DNA from: an uncultured Lachnoclostridium sp.
GTDB taxonomy: Bacteria > Bacillota > Clostridia > Lachnospirales > Lachnospiraceae
Assembly: GCA_946415315.1 (NCBI GenBank)
Contig: CAMKRZ010000002.1
Span: forward strand, 186,001-250,000
Direction: 5' to 3'
Length of the DNA stretch: 64,000 nucleotides
A program made the position numbers and the translations under genes. The notes beneath the pieces are model-generated. The model was not told where the DNA came from, ran no database searches, and saw only the letters and a program-made list of their open reading frames with translations. Below, one piece after another: positions 26,801 to 33,856 of this stretch (positions are counted from its first letter, which is position 1; each line of letters begins with the position of its first letter).

Positions 26801-27320
26801 ACTTCTCTTCAGCGGCAACTACGAGGCAAAGAGCTGGTACAACCACTATCAGTCCAACACCTTCCGCCTCAGCAAGCGCCTGCGCGGCGTGACAAGCCTG
26901 TCGATTTTGCTTCCGTTCCGCCTGTCGCTGCACGGATTCGTCTTCGAACGGATCGAGAAAGCATGGGCTGAGATCAGCGTGACCGAGCTTGTCTCCGCGA
27001 GCGGCGACAACTACCGTGTGGAATCTGACGGCGTGTACGGGATCACCAACAATGTGGACCTCGGCTTCGGCGAGTTTGACTTCGGTGAGCGCGGTGCCCG
27101 ATCGATCAGCGTTGTCGGTCGGTCGCATGTGCCGCAATGCACGATCCATCTGCATTTTTCGAAGGACGGGATCACGGAGACGCAGATCATCGACATTCCG
27201 AAGACGGAAACAACGGATACTTTCACGTTCCCTCTCGAGCCGATGTACGATATCTGCGCAGTGAACTTCATCTTCCTTCCCGGAAGCAACTTCGATCTGG
27301 TATCGTTCCGGTTTGAGTAG
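23802..27320 (+). CDS. Glycoside hydrolase family 2 (beta-galactosidase-like), 1172 aa
   Basis: The protein has the GH2 order: jelly-roll sugar-binding domain (1-~160, with IPHDWLI), an immunoglobulin-like domain, then the TIM barrel. The catalytic acid/base is Glu409 in FWSIGNEIYD, and the likely nucleophile is Glu487 in IYGSETSS. A large C-terminal part (~650-1172) holds immunoglobulin-like domains and two beta-sandwich regions resembling CBM6-type modules (around FDNVDFGDYG and NVDLGFGEFDFGERG). No signal peptide is present, so it should act inside the cell on imported oligosaccharides. AAAGGA precedes the ATG. Exact substrate cannot be told from sequence. Confidence 0.92.
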   Translation: MNRLFTDNWTFGLYSTNATTEELLAGSEAHRIRDFSPVDIPHDWLIDHANDLYQDGIGCYRKTFSLPLRAGTYPLQSPRYFLRFEGVYMDSRCYLNGREVFAWPYGYTTFEFEITPHLRDGDNELVVTVTYQSPNTRWYSGAGIYRNVHLITRYDPCLASDGIYAVATPVCESRNGDGVFPGESILSVDTGISIQAPVIEQTYLLRQTLRDADGTIVATSDDEFSFTGTHACRTQTLTVKDAHAWDIDCPYLYELTTELFLPWGFPREYAFLDSHTSRIGFRSVRLDPDRGFFLNGRPVKLHGACMHHDLGALGAAVNKVATKRQLLSLLAMGVNAVRTSHNPPSVEFMDLCDELGILVDSEAFDMWELHKTDHDYATFFRDHWKMDVASWVRRDRSRPSVIFWSIGNEIYDTHTERGLIVTRELRDEVRLHDYRHHAFVTIGSNYVAWEGAQRCADLLEASGYNYLERLYDEHHERYPHWCIYGSETSSTVQSRGVYHFPADVRLLTFTDGQCSSLSNCSTNWGAKNPTVVIIGDRDASFSLGQFIWTGWDYIGEPTPYHSKNSFFGQCDTAGFPKDSYYIYQAGWTDASVNPMVHIVPYWDFNEGQMIDVQVFSNCPKVELLRDGISLGTRDIDVLHGQELHGAWRFPYHPGVLTAIAYDTEGNVVATDVQRSFGDPVSIVLEPDKTTVTADGEDMIFIAVSTVDANGIFVANARNRMNVTVTGAARLVGMDNGDSTDYDEYKGTSRRLFSGRLLLMLAACREPGVITVKVSSAGLPDAELHLTAAGADTPVNPAVCATACNAARITDELILNEVPIRKIALSIPDDNPELTPDRREMTVTAKIFPANATFGELSFRVLTADGIDSAAIRVTPLPDGHSAKITAIGDEERCFLYAFADNGKPHADVISSLELRSIGLGRATTDPYEFVNAIRYDESNQKPTLSFDGGAFTADEPTWLRFDNVDFGDYGSDTITIPIFSFSDIVPIEVWEGTPKEAGSTLLFSGNYEAKSWYNHYQSNTFRLSKRLRGVTSLSILLPFRLSLHGFVFERIEKAWAEISVTELVSASGDNYRVESDGVYGITNNVDLGFGEFDFGERGARSISVVGRSHVPQCTIHLHFSKDGITETQIIDIPKTETTDTFTFPLEPMYDICAVNFIFLPGSNFDLVSFRFE

Positions 27321-27342
27321 TTTACGAACAAGGGCAAAATGC

Positions 27343-27376
27343 GAGGCGGAACAGGCTCTCCTGCTCCGCCTCATTT
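27343..27376 (+). terminator. Bidirectional terminator between GH2 and XRE genes
   Basis: GAGGCGGAACAGG (27343-27355) and CCTGCTCCGCCTC (27360-27372) pair with one mismatch around CTCT. ATTTG follows on the plus strand and ATTTTG on the minus strand, between convergent genes. Confidence 0.75.
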
Positions 27377-27381
27377 GTATG

Positions 27382-28470
27382 TTACTCTACTGCATGTTCC
27401 CTCAATTCATCGAGGATCTGCTGAAAGCGCACGTCGTCACGAAGATAATCGAACACTTCGCGGTCTTCGATCACGTGCAGACGAAGATTTGCAGCGTTCC
27501 CCGTGTAATTCTTTGACACATCCTCCTTCTTCTGATGAGTACGGTTCATCAGCAATGCGGTATAGTCAAAATCCTGATCGCGGACCCGGTCGAATTCAAA
27601 CGTATATCTGCAGCACTCCTTAAGCATTTCCAACACCTTTTCGGTATTCTGAAACTCCGCATGCACATATGCCAGGCAGTAGTAATTATATGCCACTCTA
27701 CAGTTGTAAAAACCGAGATTCCCGTCGGAATAGAGTCGCTTATACAGATCAATTCCAAACGTATACGCTTCGATCATCTCCTCATAACTGAGCCGCTTTT
27801 TAAAGGGTATGTCAGCTGCTGTATTGGCGGCCACCTCGATCAGGTCTCTCAGATACTCCTGGCAGGCCTCAACCCCTTTCTCATCGCTCAGGACCTTACA
27901 TCTCAGGTTGACACGGTTCGTGATAAAGTCTCCGCCCATGTCCGCATAATGAAGTGCTTTCTCTTCATCGACATCCCTGTATGCGAAACACAGACACTGA
28001 ATTGCACTCGCCCGGTATTCCCTGTCCGTGGAAGTGGCAAGTATTGTTTCGCCCAGTTCGACAATGCGGTTCCGTTTGTCCTCAGGGAGCGGAACATCAT
28101 CCTTGTCATCCCCGAGTGCATACATCAGATTAACCATGACCCGGATATCATTTGGGAACTCCTTGTACGCCTTCTCCCACAGTTCCAGTTCCCTCTTCGT
28201 ATCCCCATCGAAATTGTATTGCTTTCCTTCCTCCAGATACGCGTTAATGGATTCCTCGATCCGTGTGTCATCGACATTCAGCAGTTCATCCACGGTAACG
28301 CCGAAATACATCGCGATCTTCGGCAGCAATGTGATATCCGGGTAACCCTCGCCGCGCTCCCATTTTCCGACGGACTGAGGCGTGATATCGAGATGGTTGG
28401 CAAGCGCCTCCTGCGTAACATTCTTCTGCCTGCGCAGTTTGCGCAATGTATCTTTCAAATTGATTTCCAC
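27382..28470 (-). CDS. XRE regulator with TPR-like sensor domain
   Basis: Residues ~5-60 form a Cro/C1-type helix-turn-helix (NVTQEALANHLDITPQSVGKWERGEGYPD). About 300 residues of helical repeats follow, TPR-like (for example TKRELELWEKAYKEFPNDIRVMV), with several Cys and Tyr-rich helices. This architecture resembles regulators that sense peptides or growth state. The likely start is GTG at 28470 with AAGGGAAGG upstream; GTG at 28479 is too close to that site. A strong promoter and two TGATCA sites lie just upstream. Confidence 0.82.
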   Translation of the reverse strand: MEINLKDTLRKLRRQKNVTQEALANHLDITPQSVGKWERGEGYPDITLLPKIAMYFGVTVDELLNVDDTRIEESINAYLEEGKQYNFDGDTKRELELWEKAYKEFPNDIRVMVNLMYALGDDKDDVPLPEDKRNRIVELGETILATSTDREYRASAIQCLCFAYRDVDEEKALHYADMGGDFITNRVNLRCKVLSDEKGVEACQEYLRDLIEVAANTAADIPFKKRLSYEEMIEAYTFGIDLYKRLYSDGNLGFYNCRVAYNYYCLAYVHAEFQNTEKVLEMLKECCRYTFEFDRVRDQDFDYTALLMNRTHQKKEDVSKNYTGNAANLRLHVIEDREVFDYLRDDVRFQQILDELREHAVE

Positions 28471-28502
28471 AAAATACACCTTCCCTTCGTTTGCAATATT
28501 CC

Positions 28503-28548
28503 GTGATCACTTGTCTATGATTATAATAGCACTGATCATACTTTTCAA
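28503..28548 (-). promoter_or_regulatory. Promoter and candidate operator of the XRE/TPR gene
   Basis: TTGAAA (28543-28548) and TATAAT (28520-28525) are 17 bases apart. TGATCA occurs in the spacer (28533-28538) and again within the palindrome GTGATCAC (28503-28510) just after the start site. The pair looks like an operator for self-repression. Confidence 0.7.
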
Positions 28549-28597
28549 ACATCGGAAAATATAGTTTTCGTTGTATTATGCAACCATTCGTTGTATC

Positions 28598-28628
28598 AAA
28601 AAAGAGGAACGGACGAAACCGTTCCTCT
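28598..28628 (-). terminator. Terminator of the ybaK group
   Basis: AGAGGAACGG (28603-28612) and CCGTTCCTCT (28619-28628) pair perfectly around a 6-nt loop. TTTTTT follows on the minus strand. Confidence 0.9.
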
Positions 28629-28653
28629 CGCAACTTCCTTCTTACAAGCGTGT

Positions 28654-29127
28654 TCAGACCAGGTCCACAAAACCGCACCCGACGGTCTTCGCCAGATCCT
28701 GCGGCGACAATTCGACCTGGAATCCCACCTTGCCGGCGCTCACAAACATGTGCTCCAGTTCGGCAGCCGATTCGTGAATAAAGGTCGGAAAAGACTTCTT
28801 CATCCCGATTGGGGAACATCCGCCGTGCACATAGCCGGTCAACGGCAACAGTTCCTTCTGCTTGATCATCTCAATGGATTTCTCCCCCGAGGCCTTCGCG
28901 GCCTTCTTCAGGTCCAGATCCTCCGCTACGGGTACGACAAAGACATAGTACTGGCCTGTCTTTCCGCGCGTCACAAGCGTTTTGAACACATGATTCGGAT
29001 CCTCCCCGAGAATCCCCGCGATCTCCTCTCCGGTCAGCGTCGCATCCGGTGTGTAGGAATGACTCTCATACGGGATCTTCTTCTGCTCCAGCACTCGCAT
29101 TACGTTGGTCTTTTCTTCTTTCTTCAT
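28654..29127 (-). CDS. ybaK: Cys-tRNA(Pro) deacylase, YbaK type
   Basis: YbaK-type editing proteins hydrolyse cysteine wrongly attached to tRNA-Pro. The 157 residues match the family: KKIPYESHSYTPD near the start, HVFKTLVTRGKTGQYYVFVVP with the conserved Lys, and GYVHGGCSPIGMKK at the substrate pocket. GGAG precedes the ATG at 29127. It is last in a run that begins with the DUF2975 gene. Confidence 0.95.
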   Translation of the reverse strand: MKKEEKTNVMRVLEQKKIPYESHSYTPDATLTGEEIAGILGEDPNHVFKTLVTRGKTGQYYVFVVPVAEDLDLKKAAKASGEKSIEMIKQKELLPLTGYVHGGCSPIGMKKSFPTFIHESAAELEHMFVSAGKVGFQVELSPQDLAKTVGCGFVDLV

Positions 29128-29163
29128 CGCAAAATCTCCGTAGTTATTCTTACGCGCAGGGTT

Positions 29164-29373
29164 TCACTCCTCCGGCTTGTACTCCATCAGATCCCCCGGC
29201 TGACAGTCCAGCACCCTGCAGATCGCTTCGAGCGTCTCAAAGCGAATGCCCTTCATCTTCCCCGTCTTTAAGTTGGAGAGATTTACGTTGGTCATGCCGA
29301 CCTTCTCCGCCAGCTCATTCAGGGACATTTTCCGATCCGCCATCATGCGGTCCAGTCTGATTATGATTCCCAT
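29164..29373 (-). CDS. Small Cro/C1-type regulator
   Basis: The 69 residues are almost entirely one helix-turn-helix domain (KMSLNELAEKVGMTNVNLSNLKTGK), ending PGDLMEYKPEE. This type is usually encoded beside a DUF2975 membrane protein, as here (55 bases downstream of it). GGAG lies 7 bases before the ATG at 29373. Confidence 0.88.
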   Translation of the reverse strand: MGIIIRLDRMMADRKMSLNELAEKVGMTNVNLSNLKTGKMKGIRFETLEAICRVLDCQPGDLMEYKPEE

Positions 29374-29428
29374 ACGATTTCTCCGTTTCGTTGATTCACG
29401 ATTGCCACATAAGCTGCGTTGTCTGCAG

Positions 29429-30040
29429 TCACGCTATCAGGTCGATATCCTCCTGGAGTTTCACTCCGTGGTCAAATACCTGCGCGATCACCATGATGGC
29501 GAACCCGATCACGAACATGTAGAAGCCTTCCATGGTGAGCGGTGTGCTAACGTAGTCAAAGCGGAAAAATGTCATCAGGAACTTTACCAGGCCGGGCACG
29601 ATCGCGAGCCCGAACTGAAGCACGCCGATCAGACGGATCCGATTTGCGTTCTTGTGTGTGAACGGCGTCCCCTTCGACGCGCTCATCACAATGACGATGA
29701 CGACGATCATCATCGCGCCCAGTATTACGGAAAATGAAAGCGAGCGCGCCGACGTGATCAGATGACAATAGCGGTAGTCCGTGTTCCCGTTCTCATCCAG
29801 CAGGCTGTAGAGATTGTAATCGACATCCCCGAAGTACTCCCCGTTTTTGAACAGACGGTATGCCTTCTGGTGGTTCGATACCTCTTCCACCTCCTCCAGG
29901 CGGACATCGTAACTGTCGTTTTTGGACACCGCTGCTTCAATAAAATACTTCGTCTGAAACAGCAGAAACAGAATGATGGCAACTGCTATGATCGCGCAGA
30001 CCTGCTGAAAAAACAAACTCTTCTTTGACTTCTTATCCAT
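29429..30040 (-). CDS. DUF2975 family membrane protein
   Basis: Four membrane helices are visible: CAIIAVAIILFLLFQ, then after an outer region LSFSVILGAMMIVVIVIVM, then FGLAIVPGLVKFLMTFF and FVIGFAIMVIAQVF. The 203-residue length and the adjacent small XRE gene fit DUF2975, a family of unknown role. The start at 30040 has GGGAGG upstream. It is driven by a near-consensus promoter (30184-30212). Confidence 0.82.
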   Translation of the reverse strand: MDKKSKKSLFFQQVCAIIAVAIILFLLFQTKYFIEAAVSKNDSYDVRLEEVEEVSNHQKAYRLFKNGEYFGDVDYNLYSLLDENGNTDYRYCHLITSARSLSFSVILGAMMIVVIVIVMSASKGTPFTHKNANRIRLIGVLQFGLAIVPGLVKFLMTFFRFDYVSTPLTMEGFYMFVIGFAIMVIAQVFDHGVKLQEDIDLIA

Positions 30041-30183
30041 GATATTTCCTCCCGTTCGGAGCCGTGCCGGTAACCTCTTTATTACGCATCCGCTCCGTTC
30101 CGACTTCTGTCGGTCTCTTATCCCGCCCCGCGCGGTCGTTGATCGGACGACCGCCGGGAGCCCAGTTCCCTGCCGGCAAGGAT

Positions 30184-30212
30184 ACCATATCATGGTTTTA
30201 TAAGTTTGTCAA
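30184..30212 (-). promoter_or_regulatory. Promoter of the DUF2975/XRE cassette
   Basis: A consensus TTGACA (30207-30212) and TATGGT (30184-30189) are 17 bases apart in an AT-rich stretch. Confidence 0.8.
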
Positions 30213-30248
30213 TAACAATTTAAAGTTTTAGTTTAATTTTTTAACCGT

Positions 30249-30449
30249 TCACTGATTTTCATCCCAGAACAGCTCATCCAGGGTCTTATCCAGTGCCTTG
30301 CAAATCGCAATACAGAGATTGATCGTCGGATTGTAGTCCCCTTTCTCGATCGCGCTGATCGTCTGTCTTGATACATTGCAGAGATCAGCCAGCTGCTCCT
30401 GGGAATAATCCTTCGCAGCCCGAGCCGCTTTCAACTTCAGGTTCTTCAT
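30249..30449 (-). CDS. Small XRE regulator
   Basis: The 66-residue protein has the common layout NLKLKAARAAKDYSQEQLAD followed by NVSRQTISAIEKGDYNP and ends DELFWDENQ. Its ATG overlaps the stop of the preceding membrane gene by 4 bases (ATGA), so the two are translationally coupled. Such pairs are frequent in Firmicutes. The regulator likely represses its own cassette. Confidence 0.9.
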   Translation of the reverse strand: MKNLKLKAARAAKDYSQEQLADLCNVSRQTISAIEKGDYNPTINLCIAICKALDKTLDELFWDENQ

Positions 30450-30970
30450 TCCTCATCCTCCTCCGGCTTCGTCACAAGCATCTTAATTATGATCGTGACA
30501 GTCAAAACGAAGAACATAATACTGAATACCAGATTCCCTCCGGGGCTCAGCGTGAGCTTGCCGTTCACAAGCAGCGTTCCATGATCCGAGTAATGGCTGA
30601 TCACTGCCATGACATTGCCGAACAGTACTACGATGCATAAGCACAGATACGCTTTGGGGTTTTCTTTTCTCTGAAAGAACGCATCATGTGTGACACAGTA
30701 GATACAAAACACCATCAGGGAAAACATCAACGCTGCCATCATGGCAAATGTACTGTCCACAACCTCCGTCCATTTCCTCCATGACTGAAGCAGCATGATC
30801 GCGAGATCCGCTATGATCAGTGATCCGAAACCTACGCGGTACGCCCTGGCCCGCGCCAGAAGCTGCCGCTCATCAAACGTGCTTTTCCGGTCCGTATAGT
30901 ATCCGAGGATCACTCCGAACACTGCTACTGCAAGTACAGCAATCACAATAAATACACCCTTCATTTCCAT
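30446..30970 (-). CDS. Four-helix membrane protein paired with an XRE regulator
   Basis: No named family is certain. Helices are around GVFIVIAVLAVAVFGVILG, LIIADLAIMLL, MMAALMFSLMVFCIY, YLCLCIVVLFGNVMAVI and LVFSIMFFVLTVTIIIKML. The motif TDRKSTFDERQLLARARAYR after the first helix is typical of the membrane proteins that accompany small XRE genes in Lachnospiraceae. GGGAGG precedes the ATG at 30970. Confidence 0.75.
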   Translation of the reverse strand: MEMKGVFIVIAVLAVAVFGVILGYYTDRKSTFDERQLLARARAYRVGFGSLIIADLAIMLLQSWRKWTEVVDSTFAMMAALMFSLMVFCIYCVTHDAFFQRKENPKAYLCLCIVVLFGNVMAVISHYSDHGTLLVNGKLTLSPGGNLVFSIMFFVLTVTIIIKMLVTKPEEDEE

Positions 30971-31077
30971 ATGTCATTCCTCCCGTTTGCTGCGGAATAC
31001 TCCCTTTGCTCCGCCGGCATCGTCATGCCCGGCGCACTGCCCGTCGGCAAGCAGCACCTTTCCGCTCTGTGATTTGG

Positions 31078-31106
31078 ATTGTACACCTTGTTATTCGTTT
31101 TGTCAA
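31078..31106 (-). promoter_or_regulatory. Promoter of the 30.4-31.0 kb membrane/XRE cassette
   Basis: A consensus TTGACA (31101-31106) and TACAAT (31078-31083) are 17 bases apart, 108 bases before the membrane gene. The 355-base gap 30971-31325 otherwise holds only the terminator of the TIGR01212 gene. Confidence 0.85.
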
Positions 31107-31192
31107 GTATATTTTACATATTTCTTTCATAAAATGATTTTTGCTATTCTAAAAGTTTCGGAATGACGATTCGGAAACAGTTTGAAAGCGCA

Positions 31193-31236
31193 AAATAAAA
31201 AGCGGTTCCGAAAGGTTATTCACCCTCGGTTCCGCC
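31193..31236 (-). terminator. Terminator of the symporter/TIGR01212 pair
   Basis: GCGGTTCCGA (31202-31211) and TCGGTTCCGC (31226-31235) pair as two 4-bp helices around a TT/TT internal loop. TTTTTATTTTG follows on the minus strand. It is 90 bases after the stop. Confidence 0.7.
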
Positions 31237-31325
31237 CATTTGCTTTGTCATACTGTTTTACACGGTTGTACCACAGTTACCGTTCCGGCTCACGTTTTCC
31301 GCAGCTGCGTTGTCTGCACTTTCTT

Positions 31326-32198
31326 TCACAGACTGAACATTCTGTCCATGACCTTTTTCTTATCTCTACTCCATTCCGGAGCAACGAGAATCCTTTTGTC
31401 CGCGTCTCCGGTCAAGCGATGGATGACGATATTTTCCGGAAGGATATCCAGAGCCTTCTTCACGATCTCATAATACTCGTCAAATGTAAGACAGCGGAAT
31501 TTGCCTGCGAGATAGTCCTTCTCAAGGTCCGTGCCCCGCAACACATGCAAAAGCTGGAGCTTGATGCCCTGCACGCCGCTCTCCCCGACATATCGCACGG
31601 TTTGCAGCATCTCCTCCGTTGCCTCTCCCGGAATTCCCAGGATCACGTGGACGATCGTCTCGATGCCGCGCTCTCTCAGGTTTCTTACCGCCTCGTCGTA
31701 CACGGAGAGGGGATAGCATCTGCGAATGTACTCCGCGGTCCTCTCATGAATCGTCTGCAGGCCGAGTTCAACCCACACAGGCTTGATCCGGTTGATCTCG
31801 CTCAACAGATCGAGGACGTCCGCGCCAAGGCAGTCCGGTCTTGTGGCAATCGACACGATCTCCACCTCCGGGTGCTCAACCGCCTCCATGTAGAGCTTTC
31901 TTAGCTTATCAACCGGCGCGTACGTGTTTGTAAACGCCTGAAAATAAGCGATGAGGCTGTAGTTCTCCCGGGGAAGCTTTGCGCGGATCCGCTCCTTTCC
32001 TGATTCAATCTGTTCGGTAACGGAAAGCGCAGGACTTCCCGCAAAATCGCCCGAGCCGCTCCCGGAACAGAATATGCATCCTTTCTCCGAGAGCGTCCCG
32101 TCACGATTCGGACAGGTAAACCCTGCGTTTATCGCGATCTTATATATTTTCCTGCCGTATTTCTGCTGCAAGTACTGATTCAGTGTTCTCTGTTTCAC
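31326..32198 (-). CDS. TIGR01212 family radical SAM protein (YhcC-like)
   Basis: The cluster-binding Cys set is in AGFTCPNRDGTLSEKGCIFC (C-x12-C-x2-C), the spacing of the YhcC/TIGR01212 family. Other family features are YFQAFTNTYAPVDKLR, VSIATRPDCL and ELGLQTIHE. The function is unknown, with radical chemistry likely. The GTG at 32198 lies 2 bases after the symporter stop, so the two are coupled; the frame upstream of it is the symporter region. Confidence 0.9.
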   Translation of the reverse strand: MKQRTLNQYLQQKYGRKIYKIAINAGFTCPNRDGTLSEKGCIFCSGSGSGDFAGSPALSVTEQIESGKERIRAKLPRENYSLIAYFQAFTNTYAPVDKLRKLYMEAVEHPEVEIVSIATRPDCLGADVLDLLSEINRIKPVWVELGLQTIHERTAEYIRRCYPLSVYDEAVRNLRERGIETIVHVILGIPGEATEEMLQTVRYVGESGVQGIKLQLLHVLRGTDLEKDYLAGKFRCLTFDEYYEIVKKALDILPENIVIHRLTGDADKRILVAPEWSRDKKKVMDRMFSL

Positions 32199-32200
32199 TC

Positions 32201-33802
32201 TTACTTCTCTTCCAGGCGCTCGCGCATCTTGACTTCCGTCATTACCTTCTGATCGTAGCATGCGAACATCGCATCCACCGTTGCCGCATCCGGCTTCTTA
32301 GTAAGAAGGCTTACAACCGGAACCAGGATGAGTCCGCCGACCATCGAAACAACACCGGAGTTGATGGAGGACTTGAAAATGTAACCGATCACGGTCTCCG
32401 CATTGAACGTGATGGTTCCGAAGGACACCAGAAGCTGCGTCACGGTCATGCAGATTGCGAAGAGGAAACTCACCCAGACGGCGGGCTTTGTCACACGCTT
32501 CGAATACAGACCGTACATGAACGGAGCAAGGAAGGCACCTGCCATGGCACCCCACGAAACGCCCATCATCTGCGCGATGAAGGTGATGTTCAGGCTGTCC
32601 TTGAGAACCGCGAGCACTGCAGATACGAGCACGAAGAAAATGATAAAGAGCCGCATGGTGCCGACCTTCTTTTTCTCGCTCATTTCCTCCTTGGAAGCAG
32701 GTGCGATCACGTCGAGGGTAAGCGTCGAACTCGAGGTAAGAACGAGGGACGACAAAGTCGACATCGAAGCCGCAAGAACAAGAACGATAACGATGGAAAT
32801 GATCACTGCGGGAAGCTCGGAGAGCATTGCCGGAATGATGCTGTCGAAGAGGATTTTGCCTTCTTTGCTGTACTTGATGGCCTCGGAGTCCTTAAAGAGC
32901 CGTCCGAAACCGCCCAGGAAGTAGCAACCGCCTGCAACCACAACCGCGAAGAACGTGGAGATGATAGTGCCCTTCTTGATGGAATCCTCGTTCTTGATGG
33001 AGTAAAATTTGCCGATCATCTGCGGAAGGCCCCAGGTACCGAGGGATGTAAGCAGCACGACAAACAAAAGCTGCAGCGGATCCGGACCGAAGAAACTTGC
33101 ATAACCGCCGTTCAGTTTGTCGCCGCTCGCCATGATGACCTCGCTCTCGGAGAGCTTTGCGATCGCCTGCGAGAAACCGCCGTTTTTCGCCAGTACCGCG
33201 AAGACAACGGAAACGATACCTACCAGCATGATAATACCCTGGATAAAGTCGTTGATGGCCGTCGCCATATAACCGCCGAAAATGACATAAATAGCCGTGA
33301 GCACTGCCATCACCGCGATGACAACCCAATACGGAATGTCAAAAACAATGTTGAAAAGACTCGAAAGGCCGTTGTACAGGGAAGCCGTGTACGGAATCAT
33401 GAACACGAACACGATAAATGCCGCCGCAACCTTCAGTCCCTTCGAACCGAAGCGCTTCTCGAAGAAGTCGGGCATCGTCTTGGTGTCAAGGTGTCTCGTC
33501 ATGATACGTGTGCGGCGTCCGAGAATCTCCCATGCGAGGAGCGATCCGATGAACGCGTTGCCGAGACCGATCCATGTGCTCGCAAGACCGAAGTTCCAAC
33601 CGAACTGGCCGGCGTAACCGACGAAGATGACCGCCGAGAAATACGACGTTCCGAAGGCAAATGCCGTAAGCCATGGTCCAACATTGCGTCCGCCGAGGAC
33701 GAAACCGTTAACATCGGTCGCGTGCTTCTTGCAGCGCCATCCGACGAAGATCATCAGGGCAAAAAAACATACAAGCATAATTGAGGTCAAGGCAATTAAC
33801 AT
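32201..33802 (-). CDS. Sodium:solute symporter (SSS family)
   Basis: This 533-residue protein has about 13 helices. It has the SSS signature region FVLGGRNVGPWLTAFAFGTSYFSA in the first helices and GGYMATAINDFIQGIIM in the middle. The likely substrate cannot be told (proline, pantothenate or other carboxylate types are possible). GGAG lies 10 bases before the ATG at 33802. Confidence 0.93.
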   Translation of the reverse strand: MLIALTSIMLVCFFALMIFVGWRCKKHATDVNGFVLGGRNVGPWLTAFAFGTSYFSAVIFVGYAGQFGWNFGLASTWIGLGNAFIGSLLAWEILGRRTRIMTRHLDTKTMPDFFEKRFGSKGLKVAAAFIVFVFMIPYTASLYNGLSSLFNIVFDIPYWVVIAVMAVLTAIYVIFGGYMATAINDFIQGIIMLVGIVSVVFAVLAKNGGFSQAIAKLSESEVIMASGDKLNGGYASFFGPDPLQLLFVVLLTSLGTWGLPQMIGKFYSIKNEDSIKKGTIISTFFAVVVAGGCYFLGGFGRLFKDSEAIKYSKEGKILFDSIIPAMLSELPAVIISIVIVLVLAASMSTLSSLVLTSSSTLTLDVIAPASKEEMSEKKKVGTMRLFIIFFVLVSAVLAVLKDSLNITFIAQMMGVSWGAMAGAFLAPFMYGLYSKRVTKPAVWVSFLFAICMTVTQLLVSFGTITFNAETVIGYIFKSSINSGVVSMVGGLILVPVVSLLTKKPDAATVDAMFACYDQKVMTEVKMRERLEEK

Positions 33803-33856
33803 GGGGAAAATACTCCGTTTCGTTTATTTGCAGCCTGCATTTTCCGCAAGGCTTTC

